Below are positions 24,944 through 33,158 of a stretch of 64,000 nucleotides of DNA, one piece after another. The stretch is taken from positions 125,679 to 189,678 of the forward strand of contig CABIXV010000002.1 in the NCBI GenBank assembly GCA_902362775.1. Direction: 5' to 3'. The DNA is from Clostridiales bacterium. Lineage in GTDB: Bacteria > Bacillota > Clostridia > Oscillospirales > Oscillospiraceae. The notes under the pieces were generated by a model, which was not told the origin of the DNA, did not search any database, and was given only the letters and a program-made list of their open reading frames with translations. The position numbers and the translations under genes were made by a program. Numbering within the stretch: position 1 is the first letter of the stretch; each line of letters starts with the position of its first letter.

Positions 24944-25904
24944 ATGGCAGAGACCGGTATATCGAAATATTTTTACGGAGATGAGGCGGAACAGTTTATC
25001 TATTTCCGCATCCCCCGCCAGTTGATCACAGACCCGCGTTTCAAGCACCTGTCCACAGACGCGAAACTGCTGTACGGTATGCTTTTAGACCGCATGAGCC
25101 TGTCAGTGAAGAACGGCTGGTACGATGAGGACGGGCGCGTGTATATCTACTACACCGTGGAGGAGATCTGCGCGGATATGAACTGCGGCCGGGACAAGGC
25201 CATGAAAATGCTGGCAGACCTGGACACCCGGAAAGGCGTGGGGCTGATCAACCGCGTCAAGCAGGGCCAGGGCAAGCCCACCAAGCTCTATGTGCGGCGC
25301 TTTACCACCGGAGCCGTCCCCCCGCAGTAGCCCCAGCCGGAGCCGCCTCCTTTTATACCCTCAACAGACGTCGATTTTCCCGGCGTGCAGAAGTCGGATT
25401 TTCCGACGTCAGCAAGTCGGAAAAGCCGACTTGCAGGCGTCGAGAAAACCGACCCTAATTATACTAAGATAAATCATCCTGATTTTAACCATCCTGATCC
25501 ATCCACCTATCCCCAGCCCCCCGCAGCCAAACAGTGTGAAAGGAGACAGATTGGCGATGGAGCGATACGAGCAGAGAGAGCGGATCAAAGAAAATATTGA
25601 TTACAGCTACCTGCTCCTGGAGCATCCATACGATGATGTGGAAAGCCTGCTGGAATTGATTGTGGATGTGGTGTCCAGCACGGCTGTCACCATCCGCATC
25701 GGCAAGGAGGTATTGCCAGCCGAAACGGTCAAACGGCGATTTTTGGAACTGGACAGCTCCCACATCAAGTATGTGATCGAATCCCTCAACCAGACCACCA
25801 CGAAAATCAACAACATCCGTGCCTATCTGCTCACGGCGCTTTATAACGCGCCGGTGACGATAGGCCCTTACTATTCCGCCGCCGTGCGGCATGATTTTGG
25901 CTGA
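24944..25904 (+). pseudogene. repA: RepA_N-type replication initiator, interrupted
   Basis: The N-terminal domain (24944-25330) reads FIYFRIPRQLITDPRFKHLSTDAKLLYGMLLDRMSLSVKNGWYDEDGRVYIYYTVEEI, the RepA_N winged-helix signature, and ends at TAG 25328 within PPQ-stop-PQPE. The same frame continues through the variable linker to about 25600. The C-terminal domain (ERYEQRERIKENIDYSYLL ... TKINNIRAYLLTALYNAP) lies in another frame, 25557-25904. So there is one nonsense and one frameshift lesion. The C-terminal part has an ATG at 25557 after AAAGGAGA and might still be made. RepA_N proteins start plasmid/ICE replication from an origin inside their own gene; the central palindromes here fit that. 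Confidence 0.85.
25393..25434. repeat. Palindrome cluster in the repA linker (possible origin)
   Basis: GTCGGATTTTCCGAC (25393-25407) and GCAAGTCGG-AAAAG-CCGACTTGC (25412-25434, 9-bp stem) lie side by side. Related half-sites occur at 25370-25384 and 25438-25453. In known RepA_N replicons the origin is a repeat cluster in the middle of repA, which is where this lies. Origin function here is inferred. Confidence 0.5.
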
Positions 25905-26018
25905 AATTGAATCTCACGGTGAGACACAAAACCGGGAAAGATGATTTTTTGCGCCGGAGCGAAATTAAATCTCACCGTGAGACACAATTTTGAGCAATAT
26001 TTTGAAGGAGGAACGTAT

Positions 26019-28266
26019 ATGGCAGACGACCCCAGCAAGACCCCTGGCACCCCTGCGGAAACCCCATCCCCGCAAATCATCCCCCTGGCAAAGATCCACG
26101 ACCTGCCCGGCGTGTTTATCCAGAAACAGCCGGACAAGAGTTACGGCGGCCTGGTGAGCAGTATCCAGGCCAGCGGCGTGAAGGTGCCCGTCATTCTCCG
26201 TCTGCGGGAGGATGGCGAGTACCAGCTTGTAACCGGGTATCGCCGGCGGCGCGGGAGCGAACTGGCCCGAAAGCAGGACATCCCGGCCTATGTGTACGAT
26301 ATGACGCTGCAGCAGGCGGTGGACTACCACCGGCGGGTGCAGAGCAACCCCGATATGCCAATCCCTGGAAAACTGATTGCCGCCCCTGCTAAGGAAATCC
26401 CCATCAAGGACGGCCCTGCCTCCAAGGAGGACAAGAAGCCGCAGGCCGCTCCCACCACCGCTGGCCCCAAGCCCAAGGAGCAACCCGCCGAGGCTAAGAC
26501 CGAGGGCAAGCCTGACGGCAAGGCCCCTGCCGAGGCTCCCAAGGAGACCACTCCCAGCAAGGATGCTCCCGCCCCAAGGAGGGCAAGGAGCCGCAGGCCG
26601 CTCCCACCGCCGCTGGCCCCAAGCCCAAGGAGCAGCCCGCCGAGGCTAAGACCGAGGGCAAGCCTGACGGCAAGACCCCCGCCGAGGCTCCCAAGGAGAC
26701 CACTCCCAGCAAGGATGCTCCCGCCCCCAAGGAGGGCAAGGAGCAGCAGGCCGCTCCTACCGCCGCTGGCCCCAAGCCCAAGGAGCAGCCCGCCGAGGCT
26801 AAGACCGAGGGCAAGCCTGGCGGCAAGGCCCCTGCCGAGGCTCCCAAGGAGACCACCCCCTCCAAGGGCAGATCCGCCCCCAAGGAGGGCAAGGAGCCGC
26901 AGGCCGCTCCCGCCGCAGCTGGCTCCAGCCTCAAGGAGCAGCCCGCCGAGGGCAAGGGAGTGGGAAAGCCCGTCGCTGCCGCCCCCGACGCCAAGGGCCC
27001 TGCCGGGACCCAGATCACCTAGGTATTCCAGGACAGGCTGGCACCCCCGGACAAAAAGGCACTGAATGACCTGCCCAGCCCCAAGGAGGGCGAATCCTAC
27101 TTCATTGTCCTCCACCCCGGCTATCTGGAAAAGTCCAAATTTAACAAGATCACGGTGGACCCAAACAGCGATGACTACCGTGAATTGAAAAAATCCATTG
27201 AACTCAATGGCGTGAAAGACCCAGTTTTGACCCGCATTAACCCGGAAGGCGGCGGTTTGGAGATCGTATCCGGCCAGCGCCGCCACATGATCGCCAAGGA
27301 GCTGAACTATCCCATCCCCGCCATCATCCAGAAACTCGATGACGCGGACGTAATGATCCTGGTCAATGACGGCAACCTGCACCGCCCCCATATCTCCACC
27401 CATGACCTCGCCATAGCCCTGCGCGGCAAGATGGAGGGCATGAAGCAGAAGGCTGGCCGGAAGAAAAAAGGCGCACCCACGGCTGATGAACTGAACAGAG
27501 ACGAGAAACTGGCCCAGGAGATGGGGATGTCGGTCAGTAAACTCAACCGCATCATCCGTCTGTCCGAGGCCACCAAGGATGTGTGCGACCGGGTGGACGA
27601 TGGCACCCTGGCCCTGTCCATCGCCTCCGCCGTCTCCTTCCTGAAGCCGGACCACCAGGACGAGGTGCTCCACCTCATGGACCTGGGCTACCGCGTCTCC
27701 ACGGAACGGGTGGAGTATCTGAAGAAGGTGGAGAAAGCGGGCAAGCTGGATGAGAAATCTATGCGTCTGGTGCTGGAGGGTGAGAATGTGCTCGACCCTC
27801 CAAAAACCATCCCCACACCCCAACCCACAGCGGAACAGCCCGGACAAAGCCCCGCCGCTCCCGGCGAACCGCCCCTGCCACCCTCCCCGGATATGAAGTC
27901 CCCCGCGGGCGGGCAGCCTGTACCAACACCCTCTGCCCAAGCCCCGCCGCCGGAGAACCGGCCACCCAGACACCTCCTGCCGGAGATCTGCCCGCTCAAA
28001 TGCCTCCCGCTGGGGAGACGCCCAAGGAGGGCACCGCCCAGTTGCCTGCCAAGGAGCAGGATGAGAGCAAAGGGGAGCAGGAACGCCCCGAATATACCAA
28101 AATCATCCTCACAGGGGACCGCCTGCGTAAGTATTTCCCCGATGTTTCCATGACGCCCCGCGAGATCGAGGAGAGTATCTACGACGCTCTGGAGGAGCGC
28201 CGCCAGCGTCAGGAAAAGCTGAAACAGAAGGAAAACATTTTCAAGAAAGGCGGCCCTACCCACTGA
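26019..28266 (+). pseudogene. Two-domain ParB-like protein with three lesions
   Basis: The ancestor is a single ParB-type gene of about 748 codons. ParB domain 1 (IIPLAKIHDLPGVFIQKQPDKSYGGLVSSIQASGVKVPVILR ... GYRRRRGSEL) is followed by a Pro/Lys/Glu linker of 51-residue repeats. ParB domain 2 then has NGVKDPVLTRI, SGQRRHMIAKEL and an HTH-like MGMSVSKLNRIIRLSEATK, and the tail reads YTKIILTGDRLRKYFPDVSMTPREIEESIYDAL. Lesions: a one-base loss in a C-run near 26572, TAG at 27020-27022, and a one-base loss near 27950. ParB proteins bind parS/CTP for partition or regulation in ICEs. The 27155-28153 segment is the longest open part. Confidence 0.85.
26424..26945 (+). repeat. 153-bp tandem repeat (51 codons) in the ParB linker
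   Basis: At least three copies can be aligned from the start points 26487, 26639 and 26792, spaced 152 and 153 bp. Each encodes AEAKTEGKPDGKAPAEAPKE, then TTPSKDAPAPKEGKEPQAAP and TAAGPKPKEQP. The 152-bp spacing exposes the single C missing from copy one, which causes the first frameshift. Repeat-rich linkers like this readily expand or contract. Confidence 0.9.
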
Positions 28267-28332
28267 CCTGGACGGGTCCGCGCCCTGCCGCATATCGAAC
28301 AGGGTGGTGAAAGAACGCGAGGAGGCGTAACT

Positions 28333-28503
28333 GTGACAAGTAAGAAAAATGACCCCGCAGAAGATGTCAAACAGCTGCTAAGAGGGGCCCCGCCGCAGAA
28401 CATCCTCATCTCTTTTGACGGGAAACCGCCGCAGAGTTTGGAGGAACACGCCAGGCGGCTGGAGAAACAAAAGCGAAAAAAGCGAAATCATCGTACCAAG
28501 TAG
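28333..28503 (+). CDS. Small basic ICE protein
   Basis: A 56-residue protein from GTG 28333, after GGAGG with 7-nt spacing. It reads NDPAEDVKQLLRGAPPQNILISFDGKPPQSLEEHARRLEKQKRKKR. It lies between parB and the DUF3846 gene, in the usual place for a short accessory gene in clostridial ICE operons. I do not recognise its family; the strongly basic C-terminus suggests nucleic-acid binding. Confidence 0.6.
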   Translation: MTSKKNDPAEDVKQLLRGAPPQNILISFDGKPPQSLEEHARRLEKQKRKKRNHRTK

Positions 28504-28554
28504 CACCGAATGGTGCTTTTTTTGTACTCATTTTCAGAAAGGAGCGGATCAACC

Positions 28555-28956
28555 ATGCGAGTCCTCATGGTGGAGCCTGGAATGGCCCCCTATGAAAAGG
28601 AGATCAACGGCCTGGCCGAAATGCAGGCGGCGGTGGGCGGGTCGATCACCGCCAGTTACCCCTTTAAGGAACCTGTTGCCCTGGTGAGCAACGATGAGAG
28701 CATCTGGCTCAAAATGCCCTTCAACCGGAGTGTGGAGGGCGGATACGGCGGGATCTTCGGCCCGTTCTTTGTGTGCGGATTGAGCGAGGACTCCTTCTGC
28801 TCCCTGACGCCGGAGCAGATAGCGCGCTACCAGGCGAAATACCACCAGGCGGAGATCCTTCTGGCCGTACACGGCAGTGAGGTAGAGACCCTGAAGGTGG
28901 AGCCCCGGCCCAGACGTGGCCCGGAGCCGCCCCAGCAGAAAGGTCCCAGGAGATAA
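28555..28956 (+). CDS. DUF3846 domain protein
   Basis: A 133-residue protein: MRVLMVEPGMAPYEKEINGLAEMQAAVGGSITASYPF ... VALVSNDES ... GPFFVCGLSEDSFCSLTPEQI. This is the DUF3846 pattern common in ICE and plasmid accessory regions. The ATG at 28555 follows AGAAAGGAGCGG. The C-terminus is Pro/Arg-rich. Role unknown; ArdA-like or regulatory functions have been proposed for neighbours of such genes, not for this one. Intact, unlike repA and parB. Confidence 0.75.
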   Translation: MRVLMVEPGMAPYEKEINGLAEMQAAVGGSITASYPFKEPVALVSNDESIWLKMPFNRSVEGGYGGIFGPFFVCGLSEDSFCSLTPEQIARYQAKYHQAEILLAVHGSEVETLKVEPRPRRGPEPPQQKGPRR

Positions 28957-29004
28957 GTCAAATTGACTTCCAAATTTTACCTCATCCACAAAGGAGGCGT
29001 GTCA

Positions 29005-29847
29005 TTGAGCGACTATGAAGAACGAAAACAGGCCCGGATAGACCGCTACCGGGAGCGTGCAGAGCAGGCGCGGCAGGAAAGCCGACAGCTCTCCCAGGAA
29101 TCCATATCCATGCTGGAGCACATCCCGCCAGGCCAGCCCATTCTGGTGGGACACCACTCGGAACGGGGCCACCGCAGGCTGCTGGAGCGGTCAGACCGGA
29201 AGATGGAACAGTCCATCGCCGCCTCGGAAAAGGCGGCCTACTACGAGCACAAGGCGGAGGCCGCGGAGCGCAACACCGCCATCTTCGCGGATGACCCGGA
29301 GGCCCTGGCCAAACTCACGGAAAAGCTGGAGGGCCTGCAAATGGCCCAGACCCGGATGAAACAGATCAACGCCTACTACCGAAAGCACGGCACCTGCCAA
29401 GGCTTTCACGGTCTATCTGATGAACAGGCAGAAAAACTGGACGATAGGGTGCGCAACGGCTATTCCTGGGAGAAGGCCCCCTACCCCGCCTACGCCCTGT
29501 CCAACAACAACCAGGAGATCCGTCGCTTAAAGGAGCGGATCAAGCAGCTCACCGAGGCGCGGGAATTGGGCTACCAGGGCTGGGAATTTGAGGGCGGCAG
29601 GGTAGTCGCCAACGCGGAGAACAACCGCCTGCAAATTTTCTTTGACGAGATCCCCAGCCCGGAGCTGCGCCAGGAGCTGAAGGAGCGGGGTTTCCGCTGG
29701 GCCCGGAGCGAGGGCGCATGGCAGAGGCAACTCACCGACAACGCCATCTATTCCGCCAGCCGCGTCCAGGCCATCCAGCCCTCGGACGGTTCCGATCCCC
29801 TGAAAATCCAGCCCAAACGAAAGCCCAAGACGGGCCCGACACGATAA
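29005..29847 (+). CDS. DUF3560 domain protein
   Basis: A 280-residue coiled-coil protein from the TTG at 29005, chosen because AAGGAGG lies upstream and SDYEERKQARIDRYRERAEQA is the family N-terminus. HIPPGQPILVGHHSERGHRRLLERSDRKMEQSI is the DUF3560 core. Then comes a helical stretch and a C-terminal module with GRVVANAENNRLQIFFDEIPSPELRQELKERGFRWARSEGAWQRQ, a small domain often seen on ICE polyvalent proteins. Function unknown; probable conjugative-element accessory. Confidence 0.82.
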   Translation: MSDYEERKQARIDRYRERAEQARQESRQLSQESISMLEHIPPGQPILVGHHSERGHRRLLERSDRKMEQSIAASEKAAYYEHKAEAAERNTAIFADDPEALAKLTEKLEGLQMAQTRMKQINAYYRKHGTCQGFHGLSDEQAEKLDDRVRNGYSWEKAPYPAYALSNNNQEIRRLKERIKQLTEARELGYQGWEFEGGRVVANAENNRLQIFFDEIPSPELRQELKERGFRWARSEGAWQRQLTDNAIYSASRVQAIQPSDGSDPLKIQPKRKPKTGPTR

Positions 29848-29863
29848 AGGAGTGACTGAAACT

Positions 29864-30226
29864 ATGGAACGCAGCAGCCATGAACGGATGCGGGAGATTG
29901 AGATTTTTGGCATCCCCGCCCTGTTTTCCCCCAACCGTATCAAGGAAAAGGACGTTTACCCCGGCCTGCACCACTATGAGATCATGTCCGGCCCCGTGTT
30001 CCCGGACAGCCCCCGACACCTCACCGCGGACGCTGGTGAGAAATTCCTGGGCACGGTGCTCTCCCCGGTGAAGACCCACCTGACGTCGGACGGCCAGCGG
30101 GAGATCGAGCCGGGCGATCTGTTCCTGGACATTGAGGCCGGGGAGTACACCCCCGCCGAATTTGAGGAAAAGTATCTGTCCCCAAACTATGATCCCCAGG
30201 CGGAACGATATGGAAAAACAGACTGA
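29864..30226 (+). CDS. Small ICE accessory protein (LPD28-like)
   Basis: A 120-residue protein starting MERSSHERMREIEIFGIPALFSPNRIKEKDVYPGLHHYEIM, with FLGTVLSPVKTHLTSDGQREIEPGDLFLDIEAGEYTPAEFEEKYL. This resembles the LPD28 'large polyvalent protein-associated' module, as a stand-alone gene. Its last 17 nt overlap the next gene. It belongs to the same operon as the DUF3560 gene. Confidence 0.68.
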   Translation: MERSSHERMREIEIFGIPALFSPNRIKEKDVYPGLHHYEIMSGPVFPDSPRHLTADAGEKFLGTVLSPVKTHLTSDGQREIEPGDLFLDIEAGEYTPAEFEEKYLSPNYDPQAERYGKTD

Positions 30227-30806
30227 TATTTTGGCCTTCCTGGGCCGGGTGGTCCAGGAGAATACCCACGCCTACCGCTCCGACTTCGTATATGACGCGG
30301 CCACCCTGACCAAAGCCATCTGGGAAACCAACATGGAGGACCGGGTTTTCTACTGGATGAGTCGGCCTGCCGGGACCTGGTGCGTAAAGGAACGGGAGGT
30401 ATTTCTCCGCGGCACCAGCGCCCACTCCATCTGGACCCACTACGCGGACACGCCGGATGGGATCAGGGCATACCGCGTCACCGTCGAAGACCAGAGGGAC
30501 GGGCACATCATGGGGCGGATCGTCCCGCTGGACTACCCGGTGCAGGCGCGGCGGGTGCAGGCCCGCACGCTCCCCACCGCCCGTATCATCGTCCAGTACG
30601 AGGATGGCCACACCGTCACCATGCCGGCCCCGGAGGATATGCGGTCCATCTCCACCATTCTCCCGGAGCACGGCGGGATCAGCCGCATCTGTTACGAGCC
30701 GGACAGCGAGGCGGAACTGGCCCGCGCCATCATGGAGGAACACCGCTGGCAGACCGGGAAAGTAAAAAAGCCCACAGCAAAGCGCCGCCCCCATCCTGGG
30801 CGGTGA
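30210..30806 (+). CDS. Conserved ICE protein of unknown function
   Basis: A 198-residue protein starting MEKQTDILAFLGRVVQENTHAYRSDFVYDAATLTKAIWE, with FYWMSRPAGTWCVKEREVF and YRVTVEDQRDGHIMGRIVPLDYPVQARRVQARTLP. Such proteins end accessory operons of clostridial ICEs; no catalytic motif is visible. It is followed by a clear hairpin, after which mobile-element similarity stops. Confidence 0.68.
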   Translation: MEKQTDILAFLGRVVQENTHAYRSDFVYDAATLTKAIWETNMEDRVFYWMSRPAGTWCVKEREVFLRGTSAHSIWTHYADTPDGIRAYRVTVEDQRDGHIMGRIVPLDYPVQARRVQARTLPTARIIVQYEDGHTVTMPAPEDMRSISTILPEHGGISRICYEPDSEAELARAIMEEHRWQTGKVKKPTAKRRPHPGR

Positions 30807-30822
30807 CAGGGCCCCGGTACAG

Positions 30823-30851
30823 GACAGCGCCGCCCATGACGGCGCTGTCTT
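30823..30851 (+). terminator. Hairpin ending the ICE-remnant operon
   Basis: GACAGCGCCG (30823-30832) pairs with CGGCGCTGTC (30840-30849) around CCCATGA. Only a short TT follows, so termination may be weak or Rho-assisted. The type III methyltransferase fragment ends within the hairpin's right edge, marking a recombination boundary. Confidence 0.65.
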
Positions 30852-31962
30852 AGCAAAGTATGTGATTATGGTACAACGAAAATGTATCAGTATACCCTTT
30901 GGGTTGGATGCTATGCTGCCATATAATCCAAGCAACAAAGTTGTGCTCACCAAATACTTCATTGCACATTTTCTTCAAGTTATCGATTTCTGTATCATCC
31001 AGACTTATAAAAATGACACCGTCATCCCGCAGTAAATTTCGTGCCAATCGCAAGCGAGGATACATCATATTTAGCCAGTCTGTATGAAAACGGCCACTAA
31101 GCTCACTGTTAGCGCTTATAGATTTTCCTTTGTCATCTACTTGTCCCGTGATTTGCTTGTAGTTTTCGATACTATCAGCAAAATTATCTGGATAGACAAA
31201 ATCGCTACCGGTGTTATATGGCGGATCAATAAAAATCATCTTGATCTTCCCGTGGTAGTTCTTCTGCAGCAGCTTGAGTACCTCCAGGTTATCGCCCTCA
31301 ATGTAGAGGTTCTGGGTGTCGTCCCAGTTTTTGCTCTCTGCTTTACAGGGCCGCAGGGTTCCGGTGGTGGGGGTCTGCGCCAGCCGCAGCGCCTTGATTT
31401 TCTTAGTGTTTTCGCCCTGCTCTTGCTCATACCGCTTAGACATTTTGGCAAACCGGGCATCGTCGATCTTGCCGGAAACATTGTCCTCATAGAGCCGCTC
31501 AAAAAGCATATCCAGTTCTTTGTCCTGGGCCAGCAGTCCGTCCAGCTCCCGCTTCTTGCGTACTCGGTCATTTTCCGCTACCTTGGCGGAACGGCCCACC
31601 ATGGCCTTGATGAAGTCGTTTTCGTATTCATTGGCGAAACAGGCCAGCCGGTGGATCTCGTAGAGCACGACCTGCTCCAAGAAGTCCAGCCGGATATAGT
31701 GGGTAGACGAGCACTTGCGGAGCCCGGAATTGTGGTTCTGGCAGCTAAAGAATTTAATATCGTGGTTGCCTTGGTTAAAATGGAAATTCAAATTGCCGCC
31801 GCACTCCGGGCATTTCAGATAGCCGGAAAAGACGCTGGGCGCTTGGGTAACGGTGGGGCGCTTGCGCCGTGTCCCGGCTTTTAACGCCTGCACCTTTTCC
31901 CAAGTTGGCCGGTCAATGATAGGCTCGTGGACATTTAGAAAGGTCACCCGGTTCTCCTCACT
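30850..31962 (-). pseudogene. In-frame chimera: serine recombinase fragment + type III DNA methyltransferase (Mod) fragment
   Basis: One open frame joins two unrelated partial genes. From 31962 to 31384 it encodes part of a large serine recombinase of the TnpX/Tn4451 kind: EPIIDRPTWEKVQAL, the zinc ribbon YLKCPECGGNLNF...FFSCQNHNSG and a coiled coil ending KKIKALR. At 31383 it switches to LAQTPTTGTLRPC ... LYIEGDNLEVLKLLQKNYHG and IDPPYNTGSDFVY, the target-proximal start of a type III Mod with motif IV DPPY, followed by NLLRDDGVIFISLDDTE. It lacks the recombinase catalytic domain and the C-terminal half of Mod, so neither activity is expected. The frame is formally open to 32097, but that extension is antisense to another fragment. 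Confidence 0.85.
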
Positions 31963-31971
31963 TTGCAAAGT

Positions 31972-32332
31972 AGGATATAATCTACATGAGCGTAACCTCA
32001 TAAAACAAACCCTTGCATTTATCACGGAGTTTAATTCGGGTAGCATATCACAAGAAAAGCTGGATGAACATAGAGAAAAACTTGAAGCAAATCCCAAAGA
32101 AGCAGAAAAAGAGCTTGGTCGAGTTCTTATAATCTTGGGTAAGCAGGTAGAGCAAATTCAATTTCAAGTTTTGGGTAGCTTTTATGCCGCTTATATCAAA
32201 GATGCAATTTCTTGGGAAAAATTTTGTGAGCTATCGGAAGCCAACCGTCGTATGTTTATAAGTGACTATCAGATTTTATTTGAAGCTACCAACAATAACG
32301 GACTGAAAATCCAAAATCGGGAATTATATTAA
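31972..32332 (+). pseudogene. 3' fragment of a helical protein
   Basis: The frame GYNLHERNLIKQTLAFITEFNSGSISQEKLDEHREKLE ... KELGRVLIILGKQVEQIQFQVLGSFYAAYIKDAISWEKFCEL ends at TAA 32330-32332. The sequence looks like the cytoplasmic C-terminus of a small phage or immunity-type protein whose 5' part is absent, because plausible coding begins only at the junction with the recombinase fragment (about 31965). AT-rich. Family not recognised with confidence. Confidence 0.5.
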
Positions 32333-32349
32333 GTAGATCGTTTAATCTC

Positions 32350-33097
32350 ATTGGGGCTGTTGCAAAATCAAAATTGACTTGGCGGTAATGTCTGGATTAA
32401 AATGATGGAGAATCAAGAAGAACAGAACGATATAATTGTTACATCATTCGGGAAAACCTTTTATCACAACTTGCCAACCGCTTTTGACAAGAATAGGATA
32501 AAAACCTCTTGCTCGCTACTCTAAAACCATTGATACGACTGGATTCTTCCAAGTCCTATAATTACACTCAGACCATGTTTTGCAGAAAAACCGCCTGAAA
32601 AGGCAGTTTTTCCGCGTTTTTTGTTCTACTTTTCAGTTTAGACGATTGCTGTTCAGCGGTGGTTTCAGGCGCAGAAAAGCGGCGGGAGCATGAGAGAGAA
32701 TGGCCGCCGAAACCGCCAAATTCCTAACCCATCCCTAACGGCACTGGCAATAGACTTTTTCATTCTTCGATGTTACAATATTTGAGAATCTTTGGATCTG
32801 AGCGATTGGAGATATATTATGGCAAAAAAGCAGAGGAAAGAGGCTCTTGCGGCTTTGGGTCGAGCAAATAAAATGTCTGTGAGGCTCTGAAAGATAAATA
32901 CACCGAGCTTGATAAGGATGGTGTACCTAATTTTGTCCTTTCATATTCAAGTAAAAAGGGCTGTCGCAAAATACGGTTTCCAGCCTTGGACACGAAATTT
33001 ATGCGCTAAAAAAGTTGCCAAGAACCGCAATAACAGGCAGTTCTTGGCAACTCTTTATTTAGTCTATTTTTTGAGGTTCCGTTTTGCAACGGGCCTC
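32350..33097. mobile_element. Possible degenerate IS/MITE with imperfect terminal repeats
   Basis: GGGGCTGTTGCAAAATC (32350-32366) and the reverse complement of GTTTTGCAACGGGCCTC (33081-33097) agree at 13 of 17 positions. GGGCTGTTGCAAAA-type ends are known from several clostridial ISs. A third related end, GGGCTGTCGCAAAATAC, lies at about 32957. The interior contains no transposase; it has one short broken coding remnant (MAKKQRKEALAALGRANKMS, then after a shift LKDKYTELDKDGVPNFVLSY) at 32820-33010. The 32333-33007 stretch holds no intact gene. Confidence 0.35.
33008..33052 (-). terminator. Intrinsic terminator of the SLH protein gene
   Basis: On the minus strand AGTTGCCAAGAA (33052-33041) pairs perfectly with TTCTTGGCAACT (33024-33013), followed by TTTTTTAG. 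It lies about 100 bp beyond the stop of the surface-protein gene at 33159. Confidence 0.85.
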
Positions 33098-33102
33098 TTT
33101 TT
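33073..33102 (+). terminator. Intrinsic terminator, plus strand
   Basis: GAGGTTCCGTT (33073-33083) pairs, with small mismatches, with AACGGGCCTC (33088-33097), followed by TTTTT. It would stop plus-strand transcripts before they run antisense into the SLH gene. Confidence 0.65.
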
Positions 33103-33158
33103 ATTGTTTATTCGGCGCAGACGTTGTTTGGCAGGTCCCGTTGAGCGAGGAGGTGACA

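Noticed and set aside
11506..27022. TAG recoding (read-through as an amino acid) to explain four in-frame TAG codons
   Set aside because: TAG is the genuine stop of the kinase, recombinase and Imm17 genes, and the affected genes carry other lesions as well.
26324..27973. 549-codon minus-strand frame opposite parB
   Set aside because: It is antisense to the repeat-rich ParB linker and reads as low-complexity Gly/Leu repeats.
30823..30851. Attachment site at the end of the mobile-element remnant
   Set aside because: The hairpin looks like a terminator and no direct repeat of it was found near the integrase stub at 24801.
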